Shown one piece after another: positions 30,758 to 39,389 of a stretch of 64,000 bases of DNA. Below the pieces are notes generated by a model. The model saw nothing but the letters and a program-made list of their open reading frames with translations, had not been told where the DNA came from and did no database searches. Numbering within the stretch: position 1 is the stretch's first letter; the number at the start of each line of letters is the position of its first letter. Made by a program: the position numbers and the translations under genes. The stretch is from an uncultured Collinsella sp. (GTDB lineage: Bacteria > Actinomycetota > Coriobacteriia > Coriobacteriales > Coriobacteriaceae): contig CAJLTA010000002.1 of assembly GCA_905209455.1 (NCBI GenBank), forward strand, positions 1 to 64,000, read 5' to 3'.

Positions 30758-31381
30758 CTACGGGCGCTCCATGTTGGGAACGATGCTGCCCTCCGTTACT
30801 GCGCGCACGGCCAGGCGCATGATGTTGTCGTAGCCGGTCTTGTTGAGAATCTCCGAGATGCGGCGTTTGATGGTGCCCTCGCTCATAAACAGCTCGGCCG
30901 CGATCTCGCGGCGGCTCTTACCCTCGCAGGCAAGGCGCAAGATCGACAGCTCGACATCGTCGAGGGCCGCCGTGCCCGAGAAGATGCTCTCGGGCGGCTT
31001 GGGAAACGTGCAGTAACCCGCCAGCGTGGAGCGCATCACGGCGAATAGCTCGTCGATACCGACGTTCTTGTACACAAAGCTGTCGACGCCCGCCTCGCGC
31101 GCCTGGTCCACAAAGGTGATCTCGGGCATACCCGTCATGATAATGACGCGGCACTCGGGCAGTTGTTCTTTAATGCGTGCCGCCGCCACGATGCCGTTGG
31201 AATCATGCTCGGTACATACGTCCATCAGTATCATGTCCGGACGCTCCTTGAGCGCGACACCCAAGGCCTCGGAAGCATCGGCAATGGCGGAAACAACGGT
31301 CATATCGGGCTGGTCGCCAACGGAGCGCGCCAGGCTCTCGCGCAAGATAGCTTGGTCTTCGACGATAAGGACGCGAATCAT
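30758..31381 (-). CDS. NarL/LuxR-family response regulator
   Basis: 207 aa. The receiver domain (about 1-120) has LIVEDQ, the acceptor Asp in DMILMDVCTE and Lys in FVYKNVG. The C-terminal LuxR HTH (about 140-200) has LRLACEGKSRREIAAELFMSEGTIKRRISE. Its start overlaps the stop of the upstream kinase by 4 bp. Last gene of a three-gene unit with two membrane sensors. Target genes are not evident. Confidence 0.93.
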   Translation of the reverse strand: MIRVLIVEDQAILRESLARSVGDQPDMTVVSAIADASEALGVALKERPDMILMDVCTEHDSNGIVAAARIKEQLPECRVIIMTGMPEITFVDQAREAGVDSFVYKNVGIDELFAVMRSTLAGYCTFPKPPESIFSGTAALDDVELSILRLACEGKSRREIAAELFMSEGTIKRRISEILNKTGYDNIMRLAVRAVTEGSIVPNMERP

Positions 31382-32877
31382 GAGTTTCTCCTTTGAGCTG
31401 TGGCGCTGGCGTTGAGCGGGATGGACACCGCAAGCGTAAAGGACGGGGCGGCATGGATTTCCAGGCAGCCGCCCAGATCTTGCGCGACATGCCTCATACC
31501 TGGAATACCCGTTCCCTCGCGATACGATACGGGTGCAGGCGCGCCGTCGTTAGAAACGGTCATCCGCGCAACAGCGCTGCCTTCCGACGTCTCCCGCCAC
31601 AGGCGCACATGGACCCGATGGGCCTGTGCATGCTTGGTGGCATTGGTCGAGGCTTCGCGGATAATCTGCAGAAAGGCTGCGGCGACACGCGCGTCCTCAG
31701 GCAGCTCGCCCTCCACATCGATCTGCACACTCACCAGGCCAAAGGCATGGACGATATCGCCCAGTTGCTCTGTCGGTTCGGTGTCGCCCCCACTGCGCAG
31801 ATCGGCAGCGATTGAGCGCAGCAGCGGGTCGATCTGCTCGAGTGACTCGTCATCCAGGCGCCCCTCCTCCAGATAACGATGGAGGATGGACAGGCGCTGC
31901 CCGATCACGTCGTGCACGCGAGCGCGCATACGCAGATAGGCCGCATTGTCAGCAACTTTTTTGACTTCTTCGATCTGGGCTTGGAGCTCTTGGCCCGCAA
32001 GCTCAAGCAGGTGGTTGGCTTGCGCCAGGCGATCATGAGCATGCGCATACTCTGTTACATCCAGGCCGATAATGCGCTCAAAGAGGCGGCCCGAAACCAT
32101 AACGTCATCGTGCACAAACAAGCGAATCTCGGCGGGAGAAACCTCGACCACCGCCCACGCCTCACCAAAGCGGTCCAGATTAATCCGCACACGGTTCTGG
32201 CTGCTTTCGGGCATTTGCATGCTGAGTTTGCGCAGGTCGTTCCATGTGCCGCTCATATCGCCTAGGTCGGTGGGCATATGAAGTTCCACCAGGTTTCTGC
32301 GCATGCAGCGGTTCATGAGCAGCGGACGGCCCCTCGGGTCCAGATACAGGATGCCCACGGGAATCACGTTGATGGTCTCGATCGTCGAGAACGCGGTGAT
32401 ATCCTCCTGGCGGTTACGGACGTCCATCAAGAGCGCCGCGATGGAACGGAACAGGAAGAACGCTCCCTCTGCGATAAGGACAACGGTCCACGCCGAGCCC
32501 ATGGCAAAAACCACCGGCGGTGTAACGGCGACAACAAGCAGCAGCTCGACCAGCATGACGGGGCGACGATAGCGCACCATAAGCACCACGCCATAGGCAA
32601 AGATTGCGGCATTGAGCCACAGCACTCCGCCCATTGCCCTGGCACAAACGTCAAGCGGCGCCACCAGATACGAGCCAGACGACGCGAACAAGATAAGCGC
32701 CGAAACCACCAGGTGAACCACGAGGCTCGCCTCGTAGGCGCAAATCACCTTACGGTTATAGGACGAGCGGCGCGATGAGATGAGCGGGACGTGGATCGTC
32801 TGCAGACACGCAGCCAGGGCAAAGACAACATCGAGCGCAACGATTTGGGGAAGGATGAGCGAAATCTGCATCGTCAC
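31378..32877 (-). CDS. NarX/DegS-type sensor histidine kinase
   Basis: 499 aa. Six or so membrane segments (about 1-150) are followed by a PAS-like region (about 170-270), a coiled coil and the HisKA_3 box RMRARVHDVIGQRLSILHR, which carries the phospho-acceptor His. The ATPase domain has N-box REASTNATKHAQAHRV and G-box GIPGMRHVAQDLGG. It should phosphorylate the adjacent NarL-type regulator. Four-base overlaps on both sides show tight translational coupling. Confidence 0.92.
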   Translation of the reverse strand: MTMQISLILPQIVALDVVFALAACLQTIHVPLISSRRSSYNRKVICAYEASLVVHLVVSALILFASSGSYLVAPLDVCARAMGGVLWLNAAIFAYGVVLMVRYRRPVMLVELLLVVAVTPPVVFAMGSAWTVVLIAEGAFFLFRSIAALLMDVRNRQEDITAFSTIETINVIPVGILYLDPRGRPLLMNRCMRRNLVELHMPTDLGDMSGTWNDLRKLSMQMPESSQNRVRINLDRFGEAWAVVEVSPAEIRLFVHDDVMVSGRLFERIIGLDVTEYAHAHDRLAQANHLLELAGQELQAQIEEVKKVADNAAYLRMRARVHDVIGQRLSILHRYLEEGRLDDESLEQIDPLLRSIAADLRSGGDTEPTEQLGDIVHAFGLVSVQIDVEGELPEDARVAAAFLQIIREASTNATKHAQAHRVHVRLWRETSEGSAVARMTVSNDGAPAPVSYREGTGIPGMRHVAQDLGGCLEIHAAPSFTLAVSIPLNASATAQRRNS

Positions 32878-34673
32878 TCACCCGCCCTCGGCATCAACAC
32901 GATCATACGCAACTGGCCGGGTTCGCCCTCAAGGCGGTATGCCACGTTGCGCCTTTGCAGAGCGCTTTCGAGCTCTTGCGCAGCGGGCGTCTGCGAAAGA
33001 TCTGCATCATCGTTGGAAAAAAGCGTGGCGCGCAGCTCGACACTGCATCGGTCATGGTCGCCCAAGTGATACATAAGCGCCGGATGGTCGGTGGTGTAGG
33101 CAAAAAACGCAAAGTCATACACGCAGTCGTACAGGGCGCTTACCGTACTGGCGTGCATCGGGCGCCGTATGGCGATAATCGAGGCGCAATCGATATCGAT
33201 GGTGCGCAGGTCGCTTGCGAGCTCGTTGGCAATGAGCTGAATGCGGTCGCGATCAAAACCGCTCTCCCCGTGCTGTGCCAACGTGAGCGACCCCTTGCGC
33301 TTGCAATAGGCGACGAGCATCTTGGCGCGCTGCAGCATGCGGTAGCGCTCGTGCGAAGACGCTTCGTCGGTCAACGGCGGCAGCGAGCTCAGCAGGTCGT
33401 ACATCCCTTCGAGCGCGCGGGCAAGCGCTTGATCCACGTCTTGGACCAGCAGGGTCTCGGCCTCTTGATCTGCCAAATGCGTCTTAAGGTCGTAGTCGGC
33501 GGCGAGCAGCTCGTTTTGACGCTGCAACTCCATGCGACGATGTGCCAGTTCACGGTTAAGCTCGTTGAGCTCCGACACGTCTTGGGCAAGCAGGGCCGAT
33601 CCGCCCAGCAGTGGGAAGGCACGGTACATTACATCGGGATCGGACGCCACGGCAAAGGCATGGGCGCGGCCGTGCTCCTGGACCCGCAACTCCTCGCGCA
33701 CGCCCACCGGCATTGGCTTTGACACTGGCGTGGCATAGACTTCCTGCAGGTCGCGCGTTAGAACTTTGAGGTCAAGCGGCAAGGTGTCAAAGATGCCGGC
33801 AATGTCGTGATATGACGGAATGACACCGCAATCGAGACAGATTTCCATCGCCACCACGCACAGAACGCAGTAGACGAGCGAAAAGTTGAGCTTCCATGCC
33901 CAGGGCACGCGCAACGCATACGAGATGGCAAAGAATGCGCCACCCAGCAGTACGAGCGCCGCCGTACCCGAGAAACGCTGGATGCGAAAGAACGAGGACC
34001 GACCAACCAGGATAAAAAAGGCCACGAAGTTAAAGGCCGTCCACGCTAAGACGGCGAAATAACCCCAGCCGTACGTGTAATCGTTGCTCCAGGTGTCGCT
34101 TGTACGGTCAAAGCGGAAGACCTGCTGGTGAAAATCGTTGGTGAGCACAAATCCGATAAGCAGGATGGCCACAATCCACAGCGCAACGCAGTAGCGGCGA
34201 TCCAGGCGGTGTTGCTCCAGGCCCGCAAGGCGCAGGCCACACAACTGGTAGAGCAGCGGAATGAGCGTCATGGGCACGTAGTACAGGTACCACAGCACGG
34301 TGGCATAGAACGGCGTGAACGACTTGTACTTGAGAATGACTTCGATCATCCACAGGGTGCAGATGGTGGCGATGGCAACAAGGCGGCGGCGCAACACATA
34401 GTCCAAACAGCGCAGATAGACCGATACGCCCCAAATTGAAAATACTATTGCGGCGACAAGCAGCGGGAGAGAGCTCGAATGGACGAGCGCATCCACGACC
34501 TCTTCGGACACCTCGCTATGGGCGGGCACGGCGTTGGAAAGTTTGGGGTCGAAGGCGAACAGCGACGGCAAGACCACCAAAAGCATGAGGAACAGCGCGG
34601 TGATGACACCGGCGATAGCAAAGACGCGGTGGCGGTACACCTGATGTGTTATGCCAACAAGGAATCGCGGCAT
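32874..34673 (-). CDS. Seven-TM sensor with degenerate kinase domain
   Basis: About 600 aa from the ATG at 34673; an in-frame ATG at 34757 is also possible. About eight membrane segments resemble the 7TM sensor region of some histidine kinases (to about 310). A linker, a long coiled coil (about 395-440) and a C-terminal region in the kinase position follow. That region lacks a recognisable phospho-acceptor His and the N and G boxes, so it probably does not use ATP. Likely an accessory or ligand-sensing partner of the kinase encoded next, whose start it overlaps. Confidence 0.75.
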   Translation of the reverse strand: MPRFLVGITHQVYRHRVFAIAGVITALFLMLLVVLPSLFAFDPKLSNAVPAHSEVSEEVVDALVHSSSLPLLVAAIVFSIWGVSVYLRCLDYVLRRRLVAIATICTLWMIEVILKYKSFTPFYATVLWYLYYVPMTLIPLLYQLCGLRLAGLEQHRLDRRYCVALWIVAILLIGFVLTNDFHQQVFRFDRTSDTWSNDYTYGWGYFAVLAWTAFNFVAFFILVGRSSFFRIQRFSGTAALVLLGGAFFAISYALRVPWAWKLNFSLVYCVLCVVAMEICLDCGVIPSYHDIAGIFDTLPLDLKVLTRDLQEVYATPVSKPMPVGVREELRVQEHGRAHAFAVASDPDVMYRAFPLLGGSALLAQDVSELNELNRELAHRRMELQRQNELLAADYDLKTHLADQEAETLLVQDVDQALARALEGMYDLLSSLPPLTDEASSHERYRMLQRAKMLVAYCKRKGSLTLAQHGESGFDRDRIQLIANELASDLRTIDIDCASIIAIRRPMHASTVSALYDCVYDFAFFAYTTDHPALMYHLGDHDRCSVELRATLFSNDDADLSQTPAAQELESALQRRNVAYRLEGEPGQLRMIVLMPRAGE

Positions 34674-34824
34674 GGCGAAGAGCCTGCCGCCCCTGGGATC
34701 CGCCACGGGAGCGGATCGGGCGGCCGCGTGGCCGATATGTCGCTCGCGGGTACCCATAGTGCTTTTAGTGTACCGACAGATGGGTCGAAAAAGCGGGCCG
34801 CATGTCCCAAAATTCGCAGACGGC

Positions 34825-34860
34825 AAGGCGCCCGGCGAGCACATACTCGCCGGGCGCCTT
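34825..34860. terminator. Hairpin between divergent sensor and convergent bgl end
   Basis: Perfect 15-bp stem AAGGCGCCCGGCGAG with its complement and a 6-nt loop, 30 bp past the GH1 stop. T-run is short, so termination efficiency is uncertain. Confidence 0.7.
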
Positions 34861-34889
34861 GGTTAGGAGGCTACGGTTATCGGGAAAGC

Positions 34890-36320
34890 CTAGGCCAAAT
34901 CTTCGCCGTTGGTGGCGATAACCTTCTTGTACCAGTCGAAGCTCTTCTTTTTGGAGCGCTTGAGGGTGCCGTTGCCCGCATCATCGCGGTCCACATAGAT
35001 AAAGCCGTAGCGCTTGGACATCTCGCCCGTGCCGGCAGACACCAGGTCAATCGGGCCCCAGGTGGTGTAGCCCAGCAGGTCAACGCCGTCCTCGGTCACC
35101 GCATCGCGCATCGCGGCGATATGCTGGCGCAGGTAGTCGATACGGTAGTCGTCGTTGATGGAACCATCCTCCTCGACAACATCCTTGGCGCCCAGGCCGT
35201 TCTCAACCACAAACAGTGGCTTCTGATAACGGTCGTACAGGTCGTTGAGCGTAATGCGGAAGCCCAGTGGATCGATGGCCCAGCCCCACTGGCTCTCCTG
35301 CAGGTAGGGGTTCTTGGCGCCGGCGAAGGCGTTGCCCTGAGTGCGCTCGACATCGGGGTTATCGGCACCGGCGGAGCAACGGGTGCTGTAATAGCTAAAG
35401 CTGATGAAGTCGACGGTGTTGGCGGCCAGGATCTCGCGGTCCTCGTCCGTCATGCCCACATCGATACCCAGACGCTCGAGCTTCTTGACGGCATAGGCCG
35501 GGTAGTAGCCACGGCTCTGAACGTCGACGAAGAAGTAATTGTCCTGATTGTCGAGCTGCGCCTGGCGCACATCGCCCGGACGACAGCTGTAGGGGTAGTA
35601 GCTACCTGCGGCGAGCATGCAGCCAATCTTGACCTCGGGGTCGATCTCGTGGGCAATCTTGGTTGCCCAAGCGCTGGCAACGAGCTCGTTGTGGGCGGCC
35701 AGGTACTCGACAGCCTCCTTGTTCTCGCCCTCCTCAAAGACCAGACCGGCACCCATAAACGGCAGGTGCAAGATCATATTGATCTCGTTAAAGGTAAGCC
35801 AGTACTTCACCAGACCCTTGTAGCGGGTAAAGATTGTGGTCGCGAGGTTCTTGTAGAAGTCGATGAGCTTACGGTTGCGCCAGCCGCCGTACTCCTTGAT
35901 GAGGTGAATCGGACAGTCGAAGTGCGCGATGGTCACGAGCGGCTCGATGCCGTGCTTTTGACACTCGCGGAATACATCCTCGTAGAAGGCCAGGCCAGCC
36001 TCATTGGGCTCGGTCTCGTCGCCGTTGGGGAAGATGCGGGTCCAAGCCAGGCTCATACGGAAGGTCTTAAAGCCCATCTCGGCAAAGAGAGCAATGTCCT
36101 CTTTGTAGTGGTGATAGAAATCGATGCCGGTCTGCGCGGGATAGTAATAGCCGTCCTCGAAGTCGAGCATTTTACGCTGGCCGGAGACCACCGCATAGCG
36201 CTCGGGGCCGTGCGGAGCCACGTCCACGTTGGCAAGGCCGCGGCCGTCCACGTTATAGGCGCCCTCGCACTGGTTGGCAGCCGTCGCGCCGCCCCACAGA
36301 AAGTCTTTACGAAAAGCCAT
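34890..36320 (-). CDS. GH1 6-phospho-beta-glucosidase
   Basis: 476 aa. Opens FRKDFLWGGATAANQCEGAYN, the GH1 start. The acid/base Glu is in LTFNEINMI (about residue 180) and the nucleophile in VVENGLGAKD (about 375). GH1 enzymes of this length and N-terminal sequence in Gram-positives (BglA/AscB type) cleave PTS-imported phospho-beta-glucosides such as cellobiose or arbutin phosphate. The matching permease is not adjacent. Start has GAAAGGATCG before it. Upstream, 36321-36704 has no gene but several repeats. Confidence 0.92.
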   Translation of the reverse strand: MAFRKDFLWGGATAANQCEGAYNVDGRGLANVDVAPHGPERYAVVSGQRKMLDFEDGYYYPAQTGIDFYHHYKEDIALFAEMGFKTFRMSLAWTRIFPNGDETEPNEAGLAFYEDVFRECQKHGIEPLVTIAHFDCPIHLIKEYGGWRNRKLIDFYKNLATTIFTRYKGLVKYWLTFNEINMILHLPFMGAGLVFEEGENKEAVEYLAAHNELVASAWATKIAHEIDPEVKIGCMLAAGSYYPYSCRPGDVRQAQLDNQDNYFFVDVQSRGYYPAYAVKKLERLGIDVGMTDEDREILAANTVDFISFSYYSTRCSAGADNPDVERTQGNAFAGAKNPYLQESQWGWAIDPLGFRITLNDLYDRYQKPLFVVENGLGAKDVVEEDGSINDDYRIDYLRQHIAAMRDAVTEDGVDLLGYTTWGPIDLVSAGTGEMSKRYGFIYVDRDDAGNGTLKRSKKKSFDWYKKVIATNGEDLA

Positions 36321-36411
36321 GCATCGATCCTTTCATACGCTGCTTGTCGTGGTTTCAGTATCCCCGCAAATAGGGCCTCGCCCAACGACAGCGACGCAGG
36401 CCGACACTTCT

Positions 36412-36466
36412 TTTCGCACACGGCGGCCCGGCAGCCGCCCCCGTCTGACACTTTCTGATACCGCCG
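36412..36466. repeat. ~55-bp intergenic module, copy 2
   Basis: Matches 21631-21688 (GACACTTCTTTTCGC ... TGACACTTTCTGATACCG) with scattered substitutions. It precedes the AAA ATPase cassette as copy 1 precedes the Fic cassette. Confidence 0.6.
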
Positions 36467-36476
36467 CCCCAAACCA

Positions 36477-36503
36477 CCACAAAGGGGACAGGCACCTTTG
36501 TGG
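36477..36503. repeat. GGGAC-loop palindrome, left of ATPase cassette
   Basis: Arms CCACAAAGG and CCTTTGTGG around GGACAGGCA. The same palindrome with its flank is repeated at 37819-37845 after the ATPase gene. The shared block is 36474-36540 with 37816-37882. Confidence 0.85.
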
Positions 36504-36522
36504 CGGCTTGGGCCCGGTTTGT

Positions 36523-36575
36523 CTCGATCTGTAACAGGTAGAGACGATTTAGCCCGCTAGATGTTACAGATCGAG
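36523..36575. repeat. Palindrome CTCGATCTGTAACA, copy 1
   Basis: Perfect 14-bp arms (36523-36536 and 36562-36575) around GGTAGAGACGATTTAGCC and a few more bases. Other copies at 37865-37917 and 37946-37998. Confidence 0.85.
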
Positions 36576-36589
36576 ACAGAAGATTCTAG

Positions 36590-36645
36590 TCGCAGGTGAT
36601 GTCGAGGTTTTGCCGACGAGGCCTACGTAACCGCCTTCGCTCAGC
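36590..36645 (-). pseudogene. Decayed duplicate of the DUF4867 gene 3' end
   Basis: On minus this reads EGGYVGLVGK, the same residues as near the C-terminus of the gene at 38009-38653. It then loses the frame through one missing T, and ends at the same position as that gene's stop codon. The match extends into the palindrome beyond the stop, so an approximately 125-bp block (36518-36643) is duplicated at 37941-38066. Confidence 0.8.
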
Positions 36646-36660
36646 AATTCATTTGACTGA

Positions 36661-36702
36661 ATAGGAAAAAAAGGAAAAAATAGGAAAAAAAGGAAAGGAG
36701 AC
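36661..36702 (+). repeat. A-rich tandem repeat upstream of the ATPase gene
   Basis: Three near-repeats of AGGAAAAAA ending in AAAGGAAAGGAG, which supplies the ribosome site. Base composition is unlike any other leader in the window. Confidence 0.7.
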
Positions 36703-36704
36703 TT

Positions 36705-37811
36705 ATGACTGAAACCATCTTCTCCCCCTCATTTGGAAATCGCCCGTCCTATCTGGTGGGTCGCGGGAACGTGATTTCGACATTCATCTCCGGTCTTGAG
36801 CAGGAGCCGGGCAATCGAGACCGAGCCATGCTCATGCTCGGCCAGCGAGGCAGCGGCAAGACGGTTCTTCTGTGGGAACTTGCCGACCGCGCACGCAAGC
36901 TCGGTTTTGTTGTCGCCACACCCACCGTAGCCTCCGAAGATATGCTTGAGCGCATTGTTGAAAAAATCCAAGAAGCAGGCGAGCCTTATGTCAGCAAGCG
37001 TCATCTCCCCAAACTTTCTGGCGGTAGCTTGAGCGTCTTCGGCTTCTCAGCCGGTCTCGAGTTCACACGCGATGTGCAGGAGACCAAGAGTTTCCAGTTC
37101 AAACTCACGCAGCTGGCGCGCAAGCTGACCGAGCAGGGGCACGGCATCCTCATCCTTATCGATGAGCTCCAAGCTAATTCACCTGAGATTAGACAGCTCG
37201 TCACCGCCTATCAAGAGCTGGTCGGTGAGGGACTCAACGTCGCGCTTGTTATGGCAGGTCTCCCGGGAGCCGTCTGTGCAACGCTCAATGACCGCGTGCT
37301 GACATTTCTCAACCGCGCTCGCAAGGTCACGCTCGAACCGCTTTCAGTCGGAGATGTCGATGCCTATTATCAGCGGGCTTTCGAAGAGCTCGACCTTGAT
37401 ATTCCAGGCGATCTTCGCCTCCGTGCCGCTCGCGCAACCCAAGGCTCGCCCTATATGCTGCAGCTCATCGGCTATAACATCGGCAATCGCTGCAAGACAG
37501 GAGAACACGTAACGCCAGAGCAAGTCGACGGAGCTATCGAAGCGTCAAAAGCCGATTTCGAAAACGATGTTTGTGAAACGACGCTCGCCGCGCTATCGGA
37601 CCAAGACGTCGCGTTTCTCGACGCAATGACTGATGACGAAGACGCCGTTTCGCGCATTTCCGATGTAGCGAAACGTATGTCAGTCACACCCGACTATGCG
37701 CAAAAGTATCGCCGGCGCCTCATCGACGCCGGCGTAATCGAACAGGCGCGCCGCGGTTACGTGCGTTTCGCCGTTCCATATATGGCTGACTATCTGCGCA
37801 GCCAACTCTAG
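36705..37811 (+). CDS. AAA ATPase with C-terminal winged helix (cassette gene)
   Basis: 368 aa. Walker A is LGQRGSGKT (about residue 46), Walker B is ILILIDELQ (about 150) and an arginine-rich sensor region follows (LNRARKVTLEPLS). The C-terminal ~80 residues form a winged helix (VAKRMSVTPDYAQKYRRRLIDAGVIEQ). This is the archaeal-type/STAND-like ATP-binding protein class (AAA_16 or ATPase_2), found singly in many gut bacteria. A role in DNA binding, toxin control or phage defence is possible but not established. Flanked by two kinds of duplicated repeat, which marks it as an inserted cassette. Confidence 0.85.
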   Translation: MTETIFSPSFGNRPSYLVGRGNVISTFISGLEQEPGNRDRAMLMLGQRGSGKTVLLWELADRARKLGFVVATPTVASEDMLERIVEKIQEAGEPYVSKRHLPKLSGGSLSVFGFSAGLEFTRDVQETKSFQFKLTQLARKLTEQGHGILILIDELQANSPEIRQLVTAYQELVGEGLNVALVMAGLPGAVCATLNDRVLTFLNRARKVTLEPLSVGDVDAYYQRAFEELDLDIPGDLRLRAARATQGSPYMLQLIGYNIGNRCKTGEHVTPEQVDGAIEASKADFENDVCETTLAALSDQDVAFLDAMTDDEDAVSRISDVAKRMSVTPDYAQKYRRRLIDAGVIEQARRGYVRFAVPYMADYLRSQL

Positions 37812-37818
37812 GCAGCCA

Positions 37819-37845
37819 CCACAAAGGGGACAGGCACCTTTGTGG
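37819..37845. repeat. GGGAC-loop palindrome, right of ATPase cassette
   Basis: Second copy of the 36477 palindrome, starting 8 bp after the ATPase stop. Confidence 0.85.
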
Positions 37846-37864
37846 CGGCTTGGGCCCGGTTTGG

Positions 37865-37917
37865 CTCGATCTGTAACAGGTAGGCCGTCGAAACCGAGCC
37901 TGGTGTTACAGATCGAG
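37865..37917. repeat. Palindrome CTCGATCTGTAACA, copy 2
   Basis: Same 14-bp arms as copy 1 but a different loop (GGTAGGCCGTCGAAACCG and following bases). Confidence 0.85.
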
Positions 37918-37940
37918 ATTGTTCGGTCTGTCCCCTGCAG

Positions 37941-38066
37941 TTTGTCTAAATCTGTAACAGGTAGAGACGATTTAGCCCGCTAGATGTTACAGATCGAGAC
38001 AGAAGATTCTAGTCGCAGGCGATATCGAGGTTTTTGCCGATGAGGCCTACGTAGCCGCCCTCGGCA
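37941..38066. repeat. Right copy of the ~125-bp cassette-flanking direct repeat
   Basis: Partner of 36518-36643. Contains palindrome copy 3 (37946-37998, left arm partly changed to CTAAATC) and runs into the 3' end of the DUF4867 coding sequence. The two copies differ at scattered positions, so the duplication is not recent. Confidence 0.85.
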
Positions 38067-38653
38067 GCCTTGGGGCTGTCAGCATGGCAGAGAACCCACT
38101 TGTCGGCCTTCCAGTAGCAGTAGCTGTCACCGGCGGTAGGCATGTCGGTTGCGGCCTCGGGGCGCGGGCCGTTGGTGCCGGCGGGAAGCGCCACCATCAC
38201 CTGGAAGCCACCGTCGTCGACCATGCACGGCGTGTAGTGGAGCGTGGTGTTGAAGACCTCGACAACCTTGCCCGCCGGCACGCAGAACGCCTTGACGCAC
38301 GCGGTATCGAGCTTGCCGTCCTCGATCTCCCAGCGATGCGCCACGAGCAGGATAAAGTCGCGCGCGCCCAGGTTGAACTCACTCGCGCGGTGGTACTCCA
38401 GGCAGTTGAGACGCGTGTTGTGGCCGTTGCACCAGCCGAGCTGGAAGGGACGGCCACCAAACATGAGAAAGCCCAGTTTATCGGCATCCTTGACGCCCTC
38501 GAGCTCCGGCGCACTTGCAACGTACTTGCTGCCCTCGGGGATGGGCGTGGCAGAGAGCGCCTCGAGCACGGGCGACGTGAGCTCAGACGGAACGTCATCC
38601 CAAACGTTGCCATAGGATTTGAACTCGGGATCGTTGACAGAGTAGATATGCAT
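38009..38653 (-). CDS. DUF4867 family protein
   Basis: 214 aa from the ATG at 38653, which has an AGGAG site; a GTG two codons upstream is in frame. Contains GWCNGHNTRLNCLEYHRASEFN, a segment typical of DUF4867, a cupin-like family related in fold to ureidoglycolate lyase. NTTLHYTPCMVDDGGFQVMV is probably part of the metal-binding cupin core. Substrate unknown, likely a sugar acid or similar small molecule. Its last codons are duplicated at 36590-36645 beyond the ATPase gene. Confidence 0.8.
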   Translation of the reverse strand: MHIYSVNDPEFKSYGNVWDDVPSELTSPVLEALSATPIPEGSKYVASAPELEGVKDADKLGFLMFGGRPFQLGWCNGHNTRLNCLEYHRASEFNLGARDFILLVAHRWEIEDGKLDTACVKAFCVPAGKVVEVFNTTLHYTPCMVDDGGFQVMVALPAGTNGPRPEAATDMPTAGDSYCYWKADKWVLCHADSPKAAEGGYVGLIGKNLDIACD

Positions 38654-38737
38654 GTTCACTCCTGTTTGTAAATGTGACTATACGAACATTCTAGAACAAA
38701 CATGAGCGATTTTGAACGCTCACCCCGACCAATCAAC

Positions 38738-38769
38738 AAAAAGGCGCCCCCGCATAAGCGAAGGCGCCC
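38738..38769 (-). terminator. Terminator downstream of luxS
   Basis: On minus, GGCGCCTTCGC and GCGGGGGCGCC form an imperfect stem followed by TTTTTGTTG, 28 bp past the luxS stop. Confidence 0.75.
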
Positions 38770-38797
38770 AATGCGCGCGTTTTGGACGACAAAGCCC

Positions 38798-39286
38798 TTA
38801 CGCCTGCTGATAGTGCAGATGCTTCTCGTCGATATCGGCCAGGTCGCGGTCGAGGTAGCGGCGCGCAAGCCAGTTGGCCATGGGGAGGTTCTGGTCCAGG
38901 TAGTTACCGCATTCCTCGGGAGCGGCACCGGGGACATCGCCCTCGAAGCCGGCGACAAACTCAAACAGCTCGCGGACGAGCGGCAAGACCTTCTCGCTCG
39001 TCAGCTCGCCAAAGACAACCAGGTAAAAGCCCGTGCGGCAGCCCATGGGGCCAAAGTAGACAATGCGGCTCGACCACTCGGCATGATTGCGAAGGAACGT
39101 CGCGCCCAGGTGCTCGATGGTGTGGCACTCGGCCGTGTTCATGACCGGCTCCTTATTGGGCGTGGTCAGGCGCAGGTCAAAGGTGGTAACGGCGGCGCCG
39201 GTCGCCGGATCGCGGTCGATGCGGCTCACGTACACGCCGGGCTCAAGCAGCAGATGGTCAACGGAAAAGCTCGCGATGCGCTCCAT
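38798..39286 (-). CDS. luxS: S-ribosylhomocysteine lyase LuxS
   Basis: 162 aa, normal length. The metal site HTIEH (about residues 55-59) and the downstream Cys in FGPMGCRTGFYL and in PEECGNYLDQN are present, as is the N-terminal SFSVDHLLLEPGVY. It splits S-ribosylhomocysteine into homocysteine and DPD, the autoinducer-2 precursor, in the activated methyl cycle. The next genes upstream handle nucleosides and ribose. Start has GAGAGGATC before it. Confidence 0.97.
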   Translation of the reverse strand: MERIASFSVDHLLLEPGVYVSRIDRDPATGAAVTTFDLRLTTPNKEPVMNTAECHTIEHLGATFLRNHAEWSSRIVYFGPMGCRTGFYLVVFGELTSEKVLPLVRELFEFVAGFEGDVPGAAPEECGNYLDQNLPMANWLARRYLDRDLADIDEKHLHYQQA

Positions 39287-39311
39287 GGCAGATCCTCTCG
39301 ATAGTCAAATT

Positions 39312-39378
39312 GGGACGGGGCTCTTTTAGCTGGTTCGAATGGTCACACCAATCATACCAGTCAAAAAAGCCCCGTCCC
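39312..39378. repeat. Long imperfect hairpin with GGGAC/GTCCC ends
   Basis: Arms GGGACGGGGCTCTTTTAGC and the near-complement ending GCCCCGTCCC. It lies between the luxS start and the nucleoside hydrolase stop and may terminate the latter's transcript. Confidence 0.7.
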
Positions 39379-39389
39379 AAAAAGACAAC

